A stretch of 64,000 nucleotides of DNA from Nitrospira tepida (GTDB lineage Bacteria > Nitrospirota > Nitrospiria > Nitrospirales > Nitrospiraceae): contig NZ_OX365700.1 of assembly GCF_947241125.1 (NCBI RefSeq), positions 806,001 to 870,000 of the forward strand. The letters run 5' to 3'. Shown here piece by piece: positions 25,387-33,552 of this stretch. The position numbers were made by a program, and so were the translations under genes. The notes beneath the pieces were generated by a model, which was not told the origin of the DNA, did no database searches, and was given only the letters and a program-made list of their open reading frames with translations. Position 1 is the stretch's first letter, and every line of letters starts with the position of its first letter.

Positions 25387-27834
25387 ATGGGTGCATCCAC
25401 CACGGCGAGACGCGGTGACGCCCGCAGAGTTGGAACTCCTCCTTCACATATCCGGCGCGAGATCGTTGCCGTTGTTCTGATCACGCTCGGTCTGCTGCTG
25501 CTCCTCAGTCTCCTGTCGTATATCCCAGGTGACAGACCGCCGAACAATGGCACCTCCGCGGGTCCCTCTGCGGCGTCTCCCAGCAAGAATTTGATCGGCA
25601 CGGTCGGCGCGGCGACGGCCTCGGCCCTGTTTTGGCTGATCGGGGCGGGCGCCTACGTGCTGCCCCTGTTCCTGATCCATGTCGGCATCCGTTGTTTCAT
25701 GCAGGATAACGTGACCGTGCCGCTGAAGACCGCGCTCTATTCCACCGTGGCGCTGGTCTCCCTCAGCGGCTTTCTGCATTTGGAGCTGCCCGGCATTCCG
25801 ACGCTGGTCGGCGGCGTCGTCCAGCGGGGGCTCAGCGGCGGGGTCATCGGCCAGGGGCTTGCCTCGTTCCTCACGGCCTATTTTGCCAGCACGGGCGCCC
25901 ACATCATCCTGTTTTCCATCCTGTTAGTGACGCTGCTGCTCTCCACCTCCACCTCGCTCGCCCATATGATGGACCGATTGTCCGGTTGGATGGAGCTGGG
26001 GCAGGAGGTCCAGTCGGCCCTCCGCGACTGGTTGGAAGAGCGCCTTGAGCAGCGGAACAAGCGAAACCGGCGGGCCAGAACGAAGCCGCCCAAGATCAAT
26101 CGCTCGACGGCCGACAGCTCTGCTCCAACCGAAGAGGAGTTTGATCAGGAAGAGGACGAAGAGGCATTCGACCCGTCACTGCAGGCGCCGGTGGTCAGAA
26201 CCGTCCAGCCCGCTCCGATCGAGGAACCTATCGAGCCGCCGCAACCGGCGCCGAGCGCCGTGCGGTCGGATTATCGTCTTCCCGATCCTCGTGAGTTGCT
26301 CGACGATCCGCCGCAGCAAACAGCTCGGATGACGGATCAGGAACTCAAGGCCCAGTCGGAGGTCTTGGCCAAGGCACTCCTGAGCTTCGGGATCGAGGGC
26401 AAAGTGACGGAAGTCCACCCCGGTCCGGTCGTGACGATGTATGAGTACGAACCGGCGCCGGGCGTGAAAGTCTCACGGATCGTGAATCTGGCCGATGACT
26501 TGGCCTTGGCCATGAAGGCGATGAGCCTCCGGATCGTGGCGCCCCTGCCGGGCAAATCGGTGGTCGGCATCGAGGTGCCCAACCGCCAGCGCGAAACCGT
26601 GTCGTTCAAGGAAGTGATCATGAGCGAGGCGGTCACCCGCTCCCGCTCCAAGCTGACGATGGCGCTGGGGAAGGATATCTTCGGCACGCCGGTGGCGGCG
26701 GACCTGCGGACCATGCCCCACGTGCTGGTGGCGGGCGCGACCGGCGCGGGCAAGAGCGTCAGCTTGAATACGATGCTGCTCAGCATCCTGTTCAACGCCC
26801 GGCCGGATGAGGTCAAGCTGCTGTTGATCGATCCGAAGATGTTGGAGTTGCAGACCTACGACGGGATTCCCCATCTGCTGCGGCCCGTCATTACCGATCC
26901 CAAGTCGGCGGCTCGAGGACTGGGCTGGGTCGTCCAGGAAATGGAACGCCGTTATAAGCTGCTGGCGGAAGCGGGGGTGCGCAACATCGAAGGGTACAAT
27001 CGTTGGGTCCACAAGGAGCAGGGGGGAACCGCGGGCGAACCGGACAAGGGCGCTCCCGAGCAGCCGGAATTGCCGATCTTCTTGTCGGAAGAGGAGCGGC
27101 TTTCCGCTGGAGAGAGCGACCAGCCTCCCCTGCCGACCGGAGAGCTCGGTCCTCAACCCAAGACGCCGCCCGCTCCCTTGCCCTACATCGTCGTGATGAT
27201 CGATGAGTTGGCCGACCTGATGATGGTGGCCCCGAAGGACGTGGAGGAGAAGATCGCCCGCCTGGCGCAAATGGCCCGCGCCGCCGGGATTCATTTGGTG
27301 CTGGCCACGCAACGTCCCTCGGTGGATGTGCTGACCGGGTTGATCAAGGCCAACTTCCCCGCCCGCATCGCCTTTCAGGTCGCCTCCAAGACCGATTCGC
27401 GGACCATCCTGGATGCCAACGGAGCCGAAGCCCTGCTCGGCCGGGGAGACATGTTATATATGGCCTCGGGGACCGGACGGTTGATGCGCATCCATGGGTC
27501 GTTCGTGGCGGACGAAGACGTGCGGCGCGTTGTGGCCGTGGTCAAGAAACAGGCAGCCCCGAGTTACACGAGCTCGGAGCAATTCCAGCGCCAGGAGGAA
27601 GCGGCGGAAGAGGAAGCCAAGGACGAAGTGTATGAACAGGCCAAGGAACTGGTCCTCTCGACAGGCCAGGCTTCGGCCTCGCTCATTCAACGGCGTTTGC
27701 GGGTCGGCTATCCGCGGGCGGCGCGCATGGTCGAGCAGATGGAGGCGGAGGGGATTGTCGGGGCGGCGGGCCGCGACGGCCGCCGGGAAGTGTTGGGCCG
27801 GCGCGGCCCGGTCGGGCAGGCACATGGAGAATAG
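25387..27834 (+). CDS. ftsK: DNA translocase FtsK/SpoIIIE family
   Basis: About 815 residues. Four N-terminal membrane spans (about 25-190) anchor the protein; an acidic/proline linker follows; then the motor with Walker A VAGATGAGKSVSLN, Walker B IVVMIDELADLMMVAP and LATQRPSVDVLTGLIKANFPARIAF. The C-terminal gamma winged helix (STGQASASLIQRRLRVGYPRAARMVEQME) reads KOPS sites. FtsK pumps chromosomal DNA through the septum and activates dif recombination. Just before Walker B there is a Pro/Glu-rich insert of about 60 residues, longer than I expect. Start at 25387 is chosen because the promoter lies across the earlier ATG at 25369. Confidence 0.95.
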   Translation: MGASTTARRGDARRVGTPPSHIRREIVAVVLITLGLLLLLSLLSYIPGDRPPNNGTSAGPSAASPSKNLIGTVGAATASALFWLIGAGAYVLPLFLIHVGIRCFMQDNVTVPLKTALYSTVALVSLSGFLHLELPGIPTLVGGVVQRGLSGGVIGQGLASFLTAYFASTGAHIILFSILLVTLLLSTSTSLAHMMDRLSGWMELGQEVQSALRDWLEERLEQRNKRNRRARTKPPKINRSTADSSAPTEEEFDQEEDEEAFDPSLQAPVVRTVQPAPIEEPIEPPQPAPSAVRSDYRLPDPRELLDDPPQQTARMTDQELKAQSEVLAKALLSFGIEGKVTEVHPGPVVTMYEYEPAPGVKVSRIVNLADDLALAMKAMSLRIVAPLPGKSVVGIEVPNRQRETVSFKEVIMSEAVTRSRSKLTMALGKDIFGTPVAADLRTMPHVLVAGATGAGKSVSLNTMLLSILFNARPDEVKLLLIDPKMLELQTYDGIPHLLRPVITDPKSAARGLGWVVQEMERRYKLLAEAGVRNIEGYNRWVHKEQGGTAGEPDKGAPEQPELPIFLSEEERLSAGESDQPPLPTGELGPQPKTPPAPLPYIVVMIDELADLMMVAPKDVEEKIARLAQMARAAGIHLVLATQRPSVDVLTGLIKANFPARIAFQVASKTDSRTILDANGAEALLGRGDMLYMASGTGRLMRIHGSFVADEDVRRVVAVVKKQAAPSYTSSEQFQRQEEAAEEEAKDEVYEQAKELVLSTGQASASLIQRRLRVGYPRAARMVEQMEAEGIVGAAGRDGRREVLGRRGPVGQAHGE

Positions 27835-27849
27835 GCTGCACGGAGAGTC

Positions 27850-28617
27850 ATGATGGCGTCGGGGTCGAATCGAACGAAGGAGCAGAGGCGACAGGATCGC
27901 AGCCGGCGGATGGTCATCGTTCTATGCACGTTGTCACTCGTCCTGCTTGGCCAAGGCCTGCTAAGCGGCCCGAGCCCGGCTCAAGAGGACAAGGCGGTTC
28001 AGGAGATCAAAGCCGTCGTCAAGAAAATACAGGCCCGTTACGAGCAGACCAAGGACTTGCAGGCGGACTTCGCGCAGAAGACCAGGGTCGAGGGGTTTGC
28101 GACACCCATCACGTCATCCGGCCGCTTGTTTTTGAAGCGTCCCGGCCGGTTGCGGTGGGACTACGTCGAGCCGAACCGCGAGGAGATTTACGTCAACCAG
28201 GACGACGTCAAGATGTACGTGCCGGAGCACAGCCAGGTGCTGATCGGCAAGCTGACGCAGATGGCCGCCTCGCAGGCGCCGCTCCAGTTGCTCCAAGGAA
28301 TCGGCAAGATCGACGAGGAGTTCAACGTGGCGCCCGCGCCGAATCATGCGCGCGGCGCCGGCGGGCTTCCGCTGGTGGTGCTGACTCCCAAGACGAAGGA
28401 CCAGCAGGCGGCGCGACCCTTCCAGCAGATCGTGCTGGAGGCGGACCCCAAGACCCACTATATCAAGAGCCTGACCCTGCACGAATTGAGCGGCAATGTG
28501 GCGACCTTTGAGTTTTCCTCCGTGAAGCCGAACACGGGATTGCAGGATGGGCTTTTCGACTTCACGGCGCCGGCCGGCACCGAGGTGGTGCGGGCGCCGA
28601 GTTTTCGCGCTCCGTGA
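27850..28617 (+). CDS. lolA: outer-membrane lipoprotein carrier protein LolA
   Basis: 255 residues. The N-terminal RRMVIVLCTLSLVLLGQ region is a signal peptide, followed by the LolA fold: ARYEQTKDLQADFAQKT, SSGRLFLKRPGRLRWDYVEPNREEIYV, and the C-terminal FSSVKPNTGLQDGLFDFTAPAG. LolA ferries lipoproteins across the periplasm from LolCDE to the outer membrane. It starts 15 bases after ftsK, an order (ftsK-lolA) seen in many Gram-negatives, and supports a double-membrane cell plan. Confidence 0.93.
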   Translation: MMASGSNRTKEQRRQDRSRRMVIVLCTLSLVLLGQGLLSGPSPAQEDKAVQEIKAVVKKIQARYEQTKDLQADFAQKTRVEGFATPITSSGRLFLKRPGRLRWDYVEPNREEIYVNQDDVKMYVPEHSQVLIGKLTQMAASQAPLQLLQGIGKIDEEFNVAPAPNHARGAGGLPLVVLTPKTKDQQAARPFQQIVLEADPKTHYIKSLTLHELSGNVATFEFSSVKPNTGLQDGLFDFTAPAGTEVVRAPSFRAP

Positions 28618-28646
28618 ACGGCGCCCTCAACCATCAGCGAGCCAAT

Positions 28647-29405
28647 ATGAAATTAGCTGACACCCTGAAAGCGGATCTCGGAGCCGAGATCGAACAGGCC
28701 ATTCGTTCACTGGATTTTGACGAACTGCGGCAGACCTACTGGCGGCAGGGCGAGTTCCTCTTCATCAAGGAATTTCTGCCGCGTGAAATCGTGGAGCAGT
28801 ATCTGGTGCCGCAGGCGCAGACGGTCAAGCCCTTGGTCAACCGCAACTATGTTCCGGGGCATAAGAAGGGCGGCAGCGTCAGCTATTTTCAGGTCATCGA
28901 CCGGGCCCCGCGCTTCCTCGAACTCTATCGATCGCCAGCCTTCCTCGAATTCCTGAACCGTCTGGTCGGGGCAAAGCTGATGTTGTGTCCGGACAGCGAT
29001 CCTCATTCCTGCGCCCTCTACTATTACACGGAAGCGGGGGATCACATCGGGTACCACTACGACACGTCCTACTACAAGGGCGCGCGCTATACCATTTTGA
29101 TGGGGCTCGTCGACCGGTCGGAACATTGCCGGCTGGTCTGCCAACTCCACAAGAAGGACCCGGCAAAAACCAGCGACGAAATGCGACTCGCGACCGGCCC
29201 CGGCGATCTGGTCATCTTCAACGGCGACCGGCTCTGGCACGCCGTCACGCCGTTGGCCGAGGGGGAAGAACGGATCGTCCTTACCATGGAATATGTCACG
29301 AACCCCGACATGAATCCGGTCAAGCGGCTCTACTCCAACCTCAAGGACGCCGTGGCCTATTTCGGCTTGAAGGCGTTTCTACCCCGACGCCCCGCCTCCT
29401 CCTGA
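28647..29405 (+). CDS. 2-oxoglutarate/Fe(II)-dependent dioxygenase-like (phytanoyl-CoA dioxygenase superfamily)
   Basis: 252 residues from MKLADTLKA. A double-stranded beta-helix core is suggested by GYHYDTSYYKG, which supplies the HxD iron ligands, and FNGDRLWHAVTPL, the distal His. The Arg of EERIVLTMEY would bind 2-oxoglutarate. Known relatives hydroxylate free amino acids or small peptides; the substrate is unknown here. A GTG at 28614 overlapping the lolA stop would add 11 residues. It is in line with ftsK-lolA and probably their last co-transcribed gene. Confidence 0.75.
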   Translation: MKLADTLKADLGAEIEQAIRSLDFDELRQTYWRQGEFLFIKEFLPREIVEQYLVPQAQTVKPLVNRNYVPGHKKGGSVSYFQVIDRAPRFLELYRSPAFLEFLNRLVGAKLMLCPDSDPHSCALYYYTEAGDHIGYHYDTSYYKGARYTILMGLVDRSEHCRLVCQLHKKDPAKTSDEMRLATGPGDLVIFNGDRLWHAVTPLAEGEERIVLTMEYVTNPDMNPVKRLYSNLKDAVAYFGLKAFLPRRPASS

Positions 29406-29445
29406 CAGGCTTATATCGACTCTCAGACGGATCTCAACGCCGCTG

Positions 29446-29766
29446 ATGGAGGATGAAACCATGCGCATGAAGAACCCCCCGCATCCTGGCCGCATCATCC
29501 GGCAGGAGTGCATCGAGCCTCTGAACCTGACCGTGACCGCCGCCGCGAAGCACTTGCGCGTCACGCGGCAGGCCCTTAACAATCTTGTCAACGAGCGGGC
29601 CGGGGTTTCGCCGGAAATGGCCATCCGCCTTTCCAAAGCGTTCGGCGCCAGTCCCGAAGTCTGGCTTGGCCTTCAGCTCGACTACGATCTGGCCCATGCC
29701 GCCAAGCGCGCGGCCGGCTTGAACATTCCTCGTATCGAGCCGCGGGAAACTACGCCGGCGGCCTAG
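29446..29766 (+). CDS. higA: HigA-family antitoxin-like helix-turn-helix protein, apparently without its toxin
   Basis: 106 residues. The HigA/VapI signature is clear: HPGRIIRQECIEPL, then the HTH VTAAAKHLRVTRQALNNLVNERAGVSPEMAIRLSKAFG and SPEVWLGLQLDYDLA. HigA normally follows a small RelE-type HigB toxin. The 40 bases before it and the end of the dioxygenase gene do not encode one, so this looks like an orphan antitoxin or stand-alone regulator. Its stop codon abuts the left inverted repeat of a 217-bp mobile-like element, so the 3' flank has been remodelled. Confidence 0.82.
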   Translation: MEDETMRMKNPPHPGRIIRQECIEPLNLTVTAAAKHLRVTRQALNNLVNERAGVSPEMAIRLSKAFGASPEVWLGLQLDYDLAHAAKRAAGLNIPRIEPRETTPAA

Positions 29767-29983
29767 CTAGCCCACATTATTCATGACGGTTCGTGACGAA
29801 ACCGCCAAGATGCCAGGCGAGACGGGCACGCGGAGCCGCGAGGGAGGAAGGCATACTTGAAACAGTATGTCGACCGACCGAGCGACGAGCCTGCCCGCTT
29901 GGCTGCAGGAACCTGGCAGGCAAGCTTGTCGCAGCGGCGTATCGGCGGTTGCAGTAGAAGCGGTCATGAATAATGTGGGCTAG
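29767..29983. mobile_element. 217-bp MITE-like element with 21-bp perfect terminal inverted repeats
   Basis: The ends 29767-29787 and 29963-29983 are perfect inverted copies of CTAGCCCACATTATTCATGAC. Subterminal AACCGCC motifs are also inverted. No credible ORF lies inside. CTAG occurs doubled on the left edge, compatible with a small target duplication. Size and structure fit a non-autonomous element mobilised by a transposase elsewhere; the family is not identified. Confidence 0.65.
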
Positions 29984-30000
29984 GGCGGCATCCCCCTCAC

Positions 30001-30029
30001 CCTCTCCTCTCCCGGTGGGAGAGGAGAGG
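30001..30029. terminator. perfect 13-bp G+C-rich hairpin
   Basis: CCTCTCCTCTCCC-GGT-GGGAGAGGAGAGG. It lies in the convergent gap between higA and the histidine kinase gene. No T-run follows on either strand, so it may be a repeat (same motif class as at 19921 and 40015) rather than a simple terminator. Confidence 0.45.
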
Positions 30030-30050
30030 GCGCTGGTCGATCCCGTCTCG

Positions 30051-30166
30051 TCGTCACTCGTCATCCGTCAATCGCAGCGGAACAGAGTTCAAGCCGGTCT
30101 CCTCCCTTGAATGACCAGTGACGGCTGCCTATTGACCAATGACCATTGACGAATGACGTTTGACGC
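30051..30166. repeat. heptamer-built inverted repeat element, copy 6
   Basis: CGTCANN units (30051-30072) and an extended run of TGACGNN/TGACCNN units (30110-30166). Convergent junction before the histidine kinase stop at 30181. Confidence 0.75.
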
Positions 30167-30180
30167 TTGCCGCGTCGCTG

Positions 30181-32505
30181 CTACGCCGTTCCGCCGGGCC
30201 GCGGCTGATCCGGCTGATTGATCGGCAACGTCACGAAGAAGGTCGTGCCCTCCCCGACGCGACTTTCGACCGAGACGCGCCCCCGGTGCAACTCGACCAG
30301 GGATTTGACGATCGACAACCCCAAGCCGGCTCCGCGCGCCTCCGGCGGGACGGCTCCTCCTCGGAAAAACCGCTCGAACACCTTCGGCAGCTCGTCCGGC
30401 GGGATGCCGCAGCCGGTGTCGGTGACGGAGATCTGCACCTGCTCCGGTTCCACCAAAGAGGTCTCGACCGTAATCCGACCTCCGCGCGGCGTGAACTTGG
30501 AGGCGTTGCCGACCAGGTTCGTCAGGATCTGTCCCAACTTGTCGCGATCGGCCCTGACGACGAGCGTCGATCCGACCGAGCGGGTTTCGATCGCGATGCC
30601 CTTCTCCGAAGCCGGGCGGCGGAGATCGTCCACGACCTCCTCGACCAGTTCGGTCAGGTTGACGGAACTCCAATGCACTTCGACGCGGCCCGCCTCGATT
30701 CGGGAGAGGTCAAGCAGCTCCGCGATCATATGGGTGAGCCGATCGGCGTTGAACTTCACCCGGTTGAGGTAATGGCTCTGCTTGTCGGTCAGGGGGCCGG
30801 TCAACCCGTCGAGCATGTTGTCGACGTAGCCGCGGATCGCCGTCATGGGGGTGCGCAGTTCGTGGGAGACGATCGACACGAACGCGGATCGAAGCTTGTC
30901 CAGTTCCCTCAACCGTTCATTGGCGGCGAGCAGCTCTTGCGTCCGTTCACGAACGCGGTGCTCCAAACTCTCGGTCAAGTTTTCCAACTGATGATAGGTC
31001 CTGGCGTTGTCGATGGCGACGGCCACATGGCTCGCGACCGTGGTCAACAGGTCGAGATCCTCCTGGGTGCAGCGGGAGTCGCCCCGGTCGCCGGCCAGGT
31101 ACCCGAGAATGCGCTGTTGCGTCCGAAGCGGCGCCATGACGAACGACCGGACCTGGATCCGCCTCATGATGTCGAGCGCAGGCGGATACACGCGCTCAGA
31201 CACAGCTTCGAGATCCTGGACCAGTAGCGGTTTGCCTCGGATCAAGGTCTCTGCGCCCAGGGTATCCTGGTCCCGGACCGGAATGTCGATCTGACCCCAA
31301 AGCCGAACAATATCCTCCGGGATACCGGAGACCCGGACCAGCCGCGCGTGGCCGCTTTCTTGGTCGTAGAAAAAGAGCGCCATGCGGGCGAAGCCCAGAT
31401 TGTCCGTCAGCAACTGGAGCACCGTGCTCAGCAGCCGGTCCAGTTCCAGCGTCGAGGTGATGACGGCGCCGGCCTGGTTCAACGTCGTCAATTGCCGGAC
31501 CTGCCGGGAGATCGTTTCCAGGTTTCTGGAGATGGCTTGATCGCGGTCCTTCAGCGACTGGGTCATGCTGTTGAACGTCGTGGTGAGTTCGCCGACTTCA
31601 TCGTCCGTGGTGGGCTGGACGGTGGCCGACAGATCCCCGCCGCTGATCCGCCGAGCGATGACGGCCAGCGACCGCAGCGGGGTGATGATCCGATTCGTCA
31701 GCAGGATGGTGCCGGCGATGCCGCCGAGAATGATGAGCATCGTGAGCAAGGCGGAGGTGCGGACGGCCTCCATCAGGGCCTGGCTCAGGCGCGATTCCGA
31801 CAGCCCGACTTGGATGAGCCCATAGATCCTCGGCGAGGTCTCGGCGCCCTTCCGGGGCGGCGCCAGGGTCTCCTGGCTTTCGAGCGACGGCCCCTCGAGC
31901 AAGAGGTCGCGATCGGCCGGCTTGGTCACCGGGAGCGCCAAGTCATAGACGCCTTCGCCGCCGACGGCCGAGGGCCACAGCGGATTGCCCCGTTCCGCCA
32001 CGCGAACCTGCGGGTCGCTCCCTTCCCGAGCGGCCATATAGGAAAGGATCGGCTCCGTGGTGGAGGTTTGAAGCAGACGGGGCGCCAGCGTGGGATCGGG
32101 ATAGAGCGGCGTCTTGGGCGATCGGACCCGATGCGTGCCGTCGGTGAACGCGCCTTTGGTCTTGGCGACGAGCGGTTTGCCCTCCGAATCGGAAATCACG
32201 ACGTAGACGACGTCTTCCACGGCGAGCGCGACGTCCGCGAATTCGGTCAGCGTCAGCAGGTCCTCGGTGGCGATGGCGAAGCGCACCCGGGGATTGAAGG
32301 TCAGGTTCTTGACGAGAATCCTCCCGATGTTGGTCAGTTGCTGCGTCATCGTGGCCTGTTTGTTGTAGAGAAAATACCAGCTCAACCCCGAGCAGGTGAC
32401 AATGATGATCAAGCTGAAAAAGACCACGAACCGCGTCCTCAGGCTGAGGAAGCGTCCGGGGAGGCCGGGGCCTGCAGCAGGGATCTGTGATCGGGGCGAC
32501 GTCAT
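30181..32505 (-). CDS. membrane sensor histidine kinase (sensor-HAMP-GAF-HisKA-HATPase)
   Basis: 774 residues. Membrane spans at about 26-47 and 249-271 bracket an extracytoplasmic sensor of roughly 200 residues. HAMP is at about 272-325, GAF at about 335-500, then a short coiled coil and HisKA with phospho-acceptor His548 in VSHELRTPMTAI. HATPase motifs are N box LTNLVGNASKFTP, G1 VTDTGCGIP and G2 GAGLGLSIVKSL. It autophosphorylates and should pass phosphate to a receiver. It is the last gene after a REC-PAS protein and a substrate-binding protein with an 8-base gap, suggesting that the binding protein feeds a signal to this kinase. Confidence 0.92.
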   Translation of the reverse strand: MTSPRSQIPAAGPGLPGRFLSLRTRFVVFFSLIIIVTCSGLSWYFLYNKQATMTQQLTNIGRILVKNLTFNPRVRFAIATEDLLTLTEFADVALAVEDVVYVVISDSEGKPLVAKTKGAFTDGTHRVRSPKTPLYPDPTLAPRLLQTSTTEPILSYMAAREGSDPQVRVAERGNPLWPSAVGGEGVYDLALPVTKPADRDLLLEGPSLESQETLAPPRKGAETSPRIYGLIQVGLSESRLSQALMEAVRTSALLTMLIILGGIAGTILLTNRIITPLRSLAVIARRISGGDLSATVQPTTDDEVGELTTTFNSMTQSLKDRDQAISRNLETISRQVRQLTTLNQAGAVITSTLELDRLLSTVLQLLTDNLGFARMALFFYDQESGHARLVRVSGIPEDIVRLWGQIDIPVRDQDTLGAETLIRGKPLLVQDLEAVSERVYPPALDIMRRIQVRSFVMAPLRTQQRILGYLAGDRGDSRCTQEDLDLLTTVASHVAVAIDNARTYHQLENLTESLEHRVRERTQELLAANERLRELDKLRSAFVSIVSHELRTPMTAIRGYVDNMLDGLTGPLTDKQSHYLNRVKFNADRLTHMIAELLDLSRIEAGRVEVHWSSVNLTELVEEVVDDLRRPASEKGIAIETRSVGSTLVVRADRDKLGQILTNLVGNASKFTPRGGRITVETSLVEPEQVQISVTDTGCGIPPDELPKVFERFFRGGAVPPEARGAGLGLSIVKSLVELHRGRVSVESRVGEGTTFFVTLPINQPDQPRPGGTA

Positions 32506-32513
32506 GGCATCCT

Positions 32514-33452
32514 CTAATAGCGCTCGTCCGCGCGTCGCTCGATCTCGGGAGGAATGTCGAGGCCGAGGAAGCGAGCGGTCTTGAGGTTGAGGGCCAGATT
32601 AAAGTGATCGGGGACCGTTTTGACGGGCGGCACGACCTGCCGGTCCAGAATGCGCTTGGACAGCCGCGCCGCTTGTTTGCCGATGTCGCGGTAGTTCACG
32701 GACAGGCCAAGGAGCGCGCCCCGCTTCACGAACTCCGACGAAAAGCCGAAGACCGACCGGTTGGCGTCCAAACTCTCCTGGAGGATGAACGGCAGGGACT
32801 CCTCGCTCAGCACGGTCGTATCAGGGACCAGCCAGAGGGCATCGACCAGCGGAAGCAGGGTGCGCAGCATCGGAGGAATCTCGCGCTCGGAGGAAATCGG
32901 CTGGGCCAGCAGCTCGATTCCCTGCTGTTTCGCGACAGCGGTCGCCTCCTGCAGCAGCCGAGCGGTCTTGCCGGGGTCGTACAGAACGCCCACCCGTTTG
33001 AGCTTCGGCAGGATCGTTTTCATCGTGGCGAATTGCTGGGCCGGCGGGACTTCGAGCGAGATGCCGGAGAGGTTCGGCGCGGAGAGGTCGTATTTGTCGG
33101 GGTCGAGCACCAGACAATAGACGACCGGGACATCGAGGACTTCGAGCTTGGCAGCGAGCGCGGCCTTCACGCCCACGGCCAGCACGAGCGAGGCGTCGGA
33201 GGCGCGGATGCGGCGCGCCAGCTTGCGCCCCCGTTCCAGGTCTCCTTCCAGATCGTATTCGCGGAGAGTGAGGTTGTCGTTCGTGGCGGTGGAGCGGAAG
33301 CCTTCGACGGCCTGATTATAGGCCGACAGGTCGGAGGATTTGAGGATGGCGATCTCAGTGGCCTCGCTCTCGCCCACGGAATGGAGAGACACCAGCCAGG
33401 CGAAGGAGAGCGCCAGGACCAGCGGCCATGGGGCGGGACGCCATCGGTTCAC
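32514..33452 (-). CDS. ABC-type substrate-binding protein (TrpX/DUF534-like)
   Basis: About 312 residues from GTG 33452, with a signal peptide (PLVLALSFAWLVSLHSVG). Type I periplasmic-binding fold: ILKSSDLSAYNQAVEGF, SLVLAVGVKAALAAK, VPVVYCLVLDP, RVGVLYDPGKTARLLQEA, LVDALWLVPDTTVL and FGFSSEFVKRGALLGLSVNYRDIG, the usual block order of the TrpX family. No ABC permease or ATPase is next to it. Between a REC-PAS gene and a histidine kinase, it more likely acts as a sensory ligand binder than as a transport component. Start is uncertain (GTG at 33491 also in frame). Confidence 0.8.
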   Translation of the reverse strand: MNRWRPAPWPLVLALSFAWLVSLHSVGESEATEIAILKSSDLSAYNQAVEGFRSTATNDNLTLREYDLEGDLERGRKLARRIRASDASLVLAVGVKAALAAKLEVLDVPVVYCLVLDPDKYDLSAPNLSGISLEVPPAQQFATMKTILPKLKRVGVLYDPGKTARLLQEATAVAKQQGIELLAQPISSEREIPPMLRTLLPLVDALWLVPDTTVLSEESLPFILQESLDANRSVFGFSSEFVKRGALLGLSVNYRDIGKQAARLSKRILDRQVVPPVKTVPDHFNLALNLKTARFLGLDIPPEIERRADERY

Positions 33453-33552
33453 GGCAGGGCCGGCCTTTCCGGAGCAGCGGGACGGACCCACGCGGGTAGA
33501 GATTCCCGCAGTGGGTCACGGCAACAGGCCTGCCCTTGTGAATCGAGGCTCC

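Noticed and set aside
29405-29446. HigB toxin immediately before higA
   Set aside because: Only 40 bases separate the genes, and no frame ends with the usual HigB C-terminal pattern.
32514-33452. Complete ABC importer including the solute-binding protein
   Set aside because: No permease or ATPase gene lies beside it; neighbours are a REC-PAS protein and a histidine kinase.
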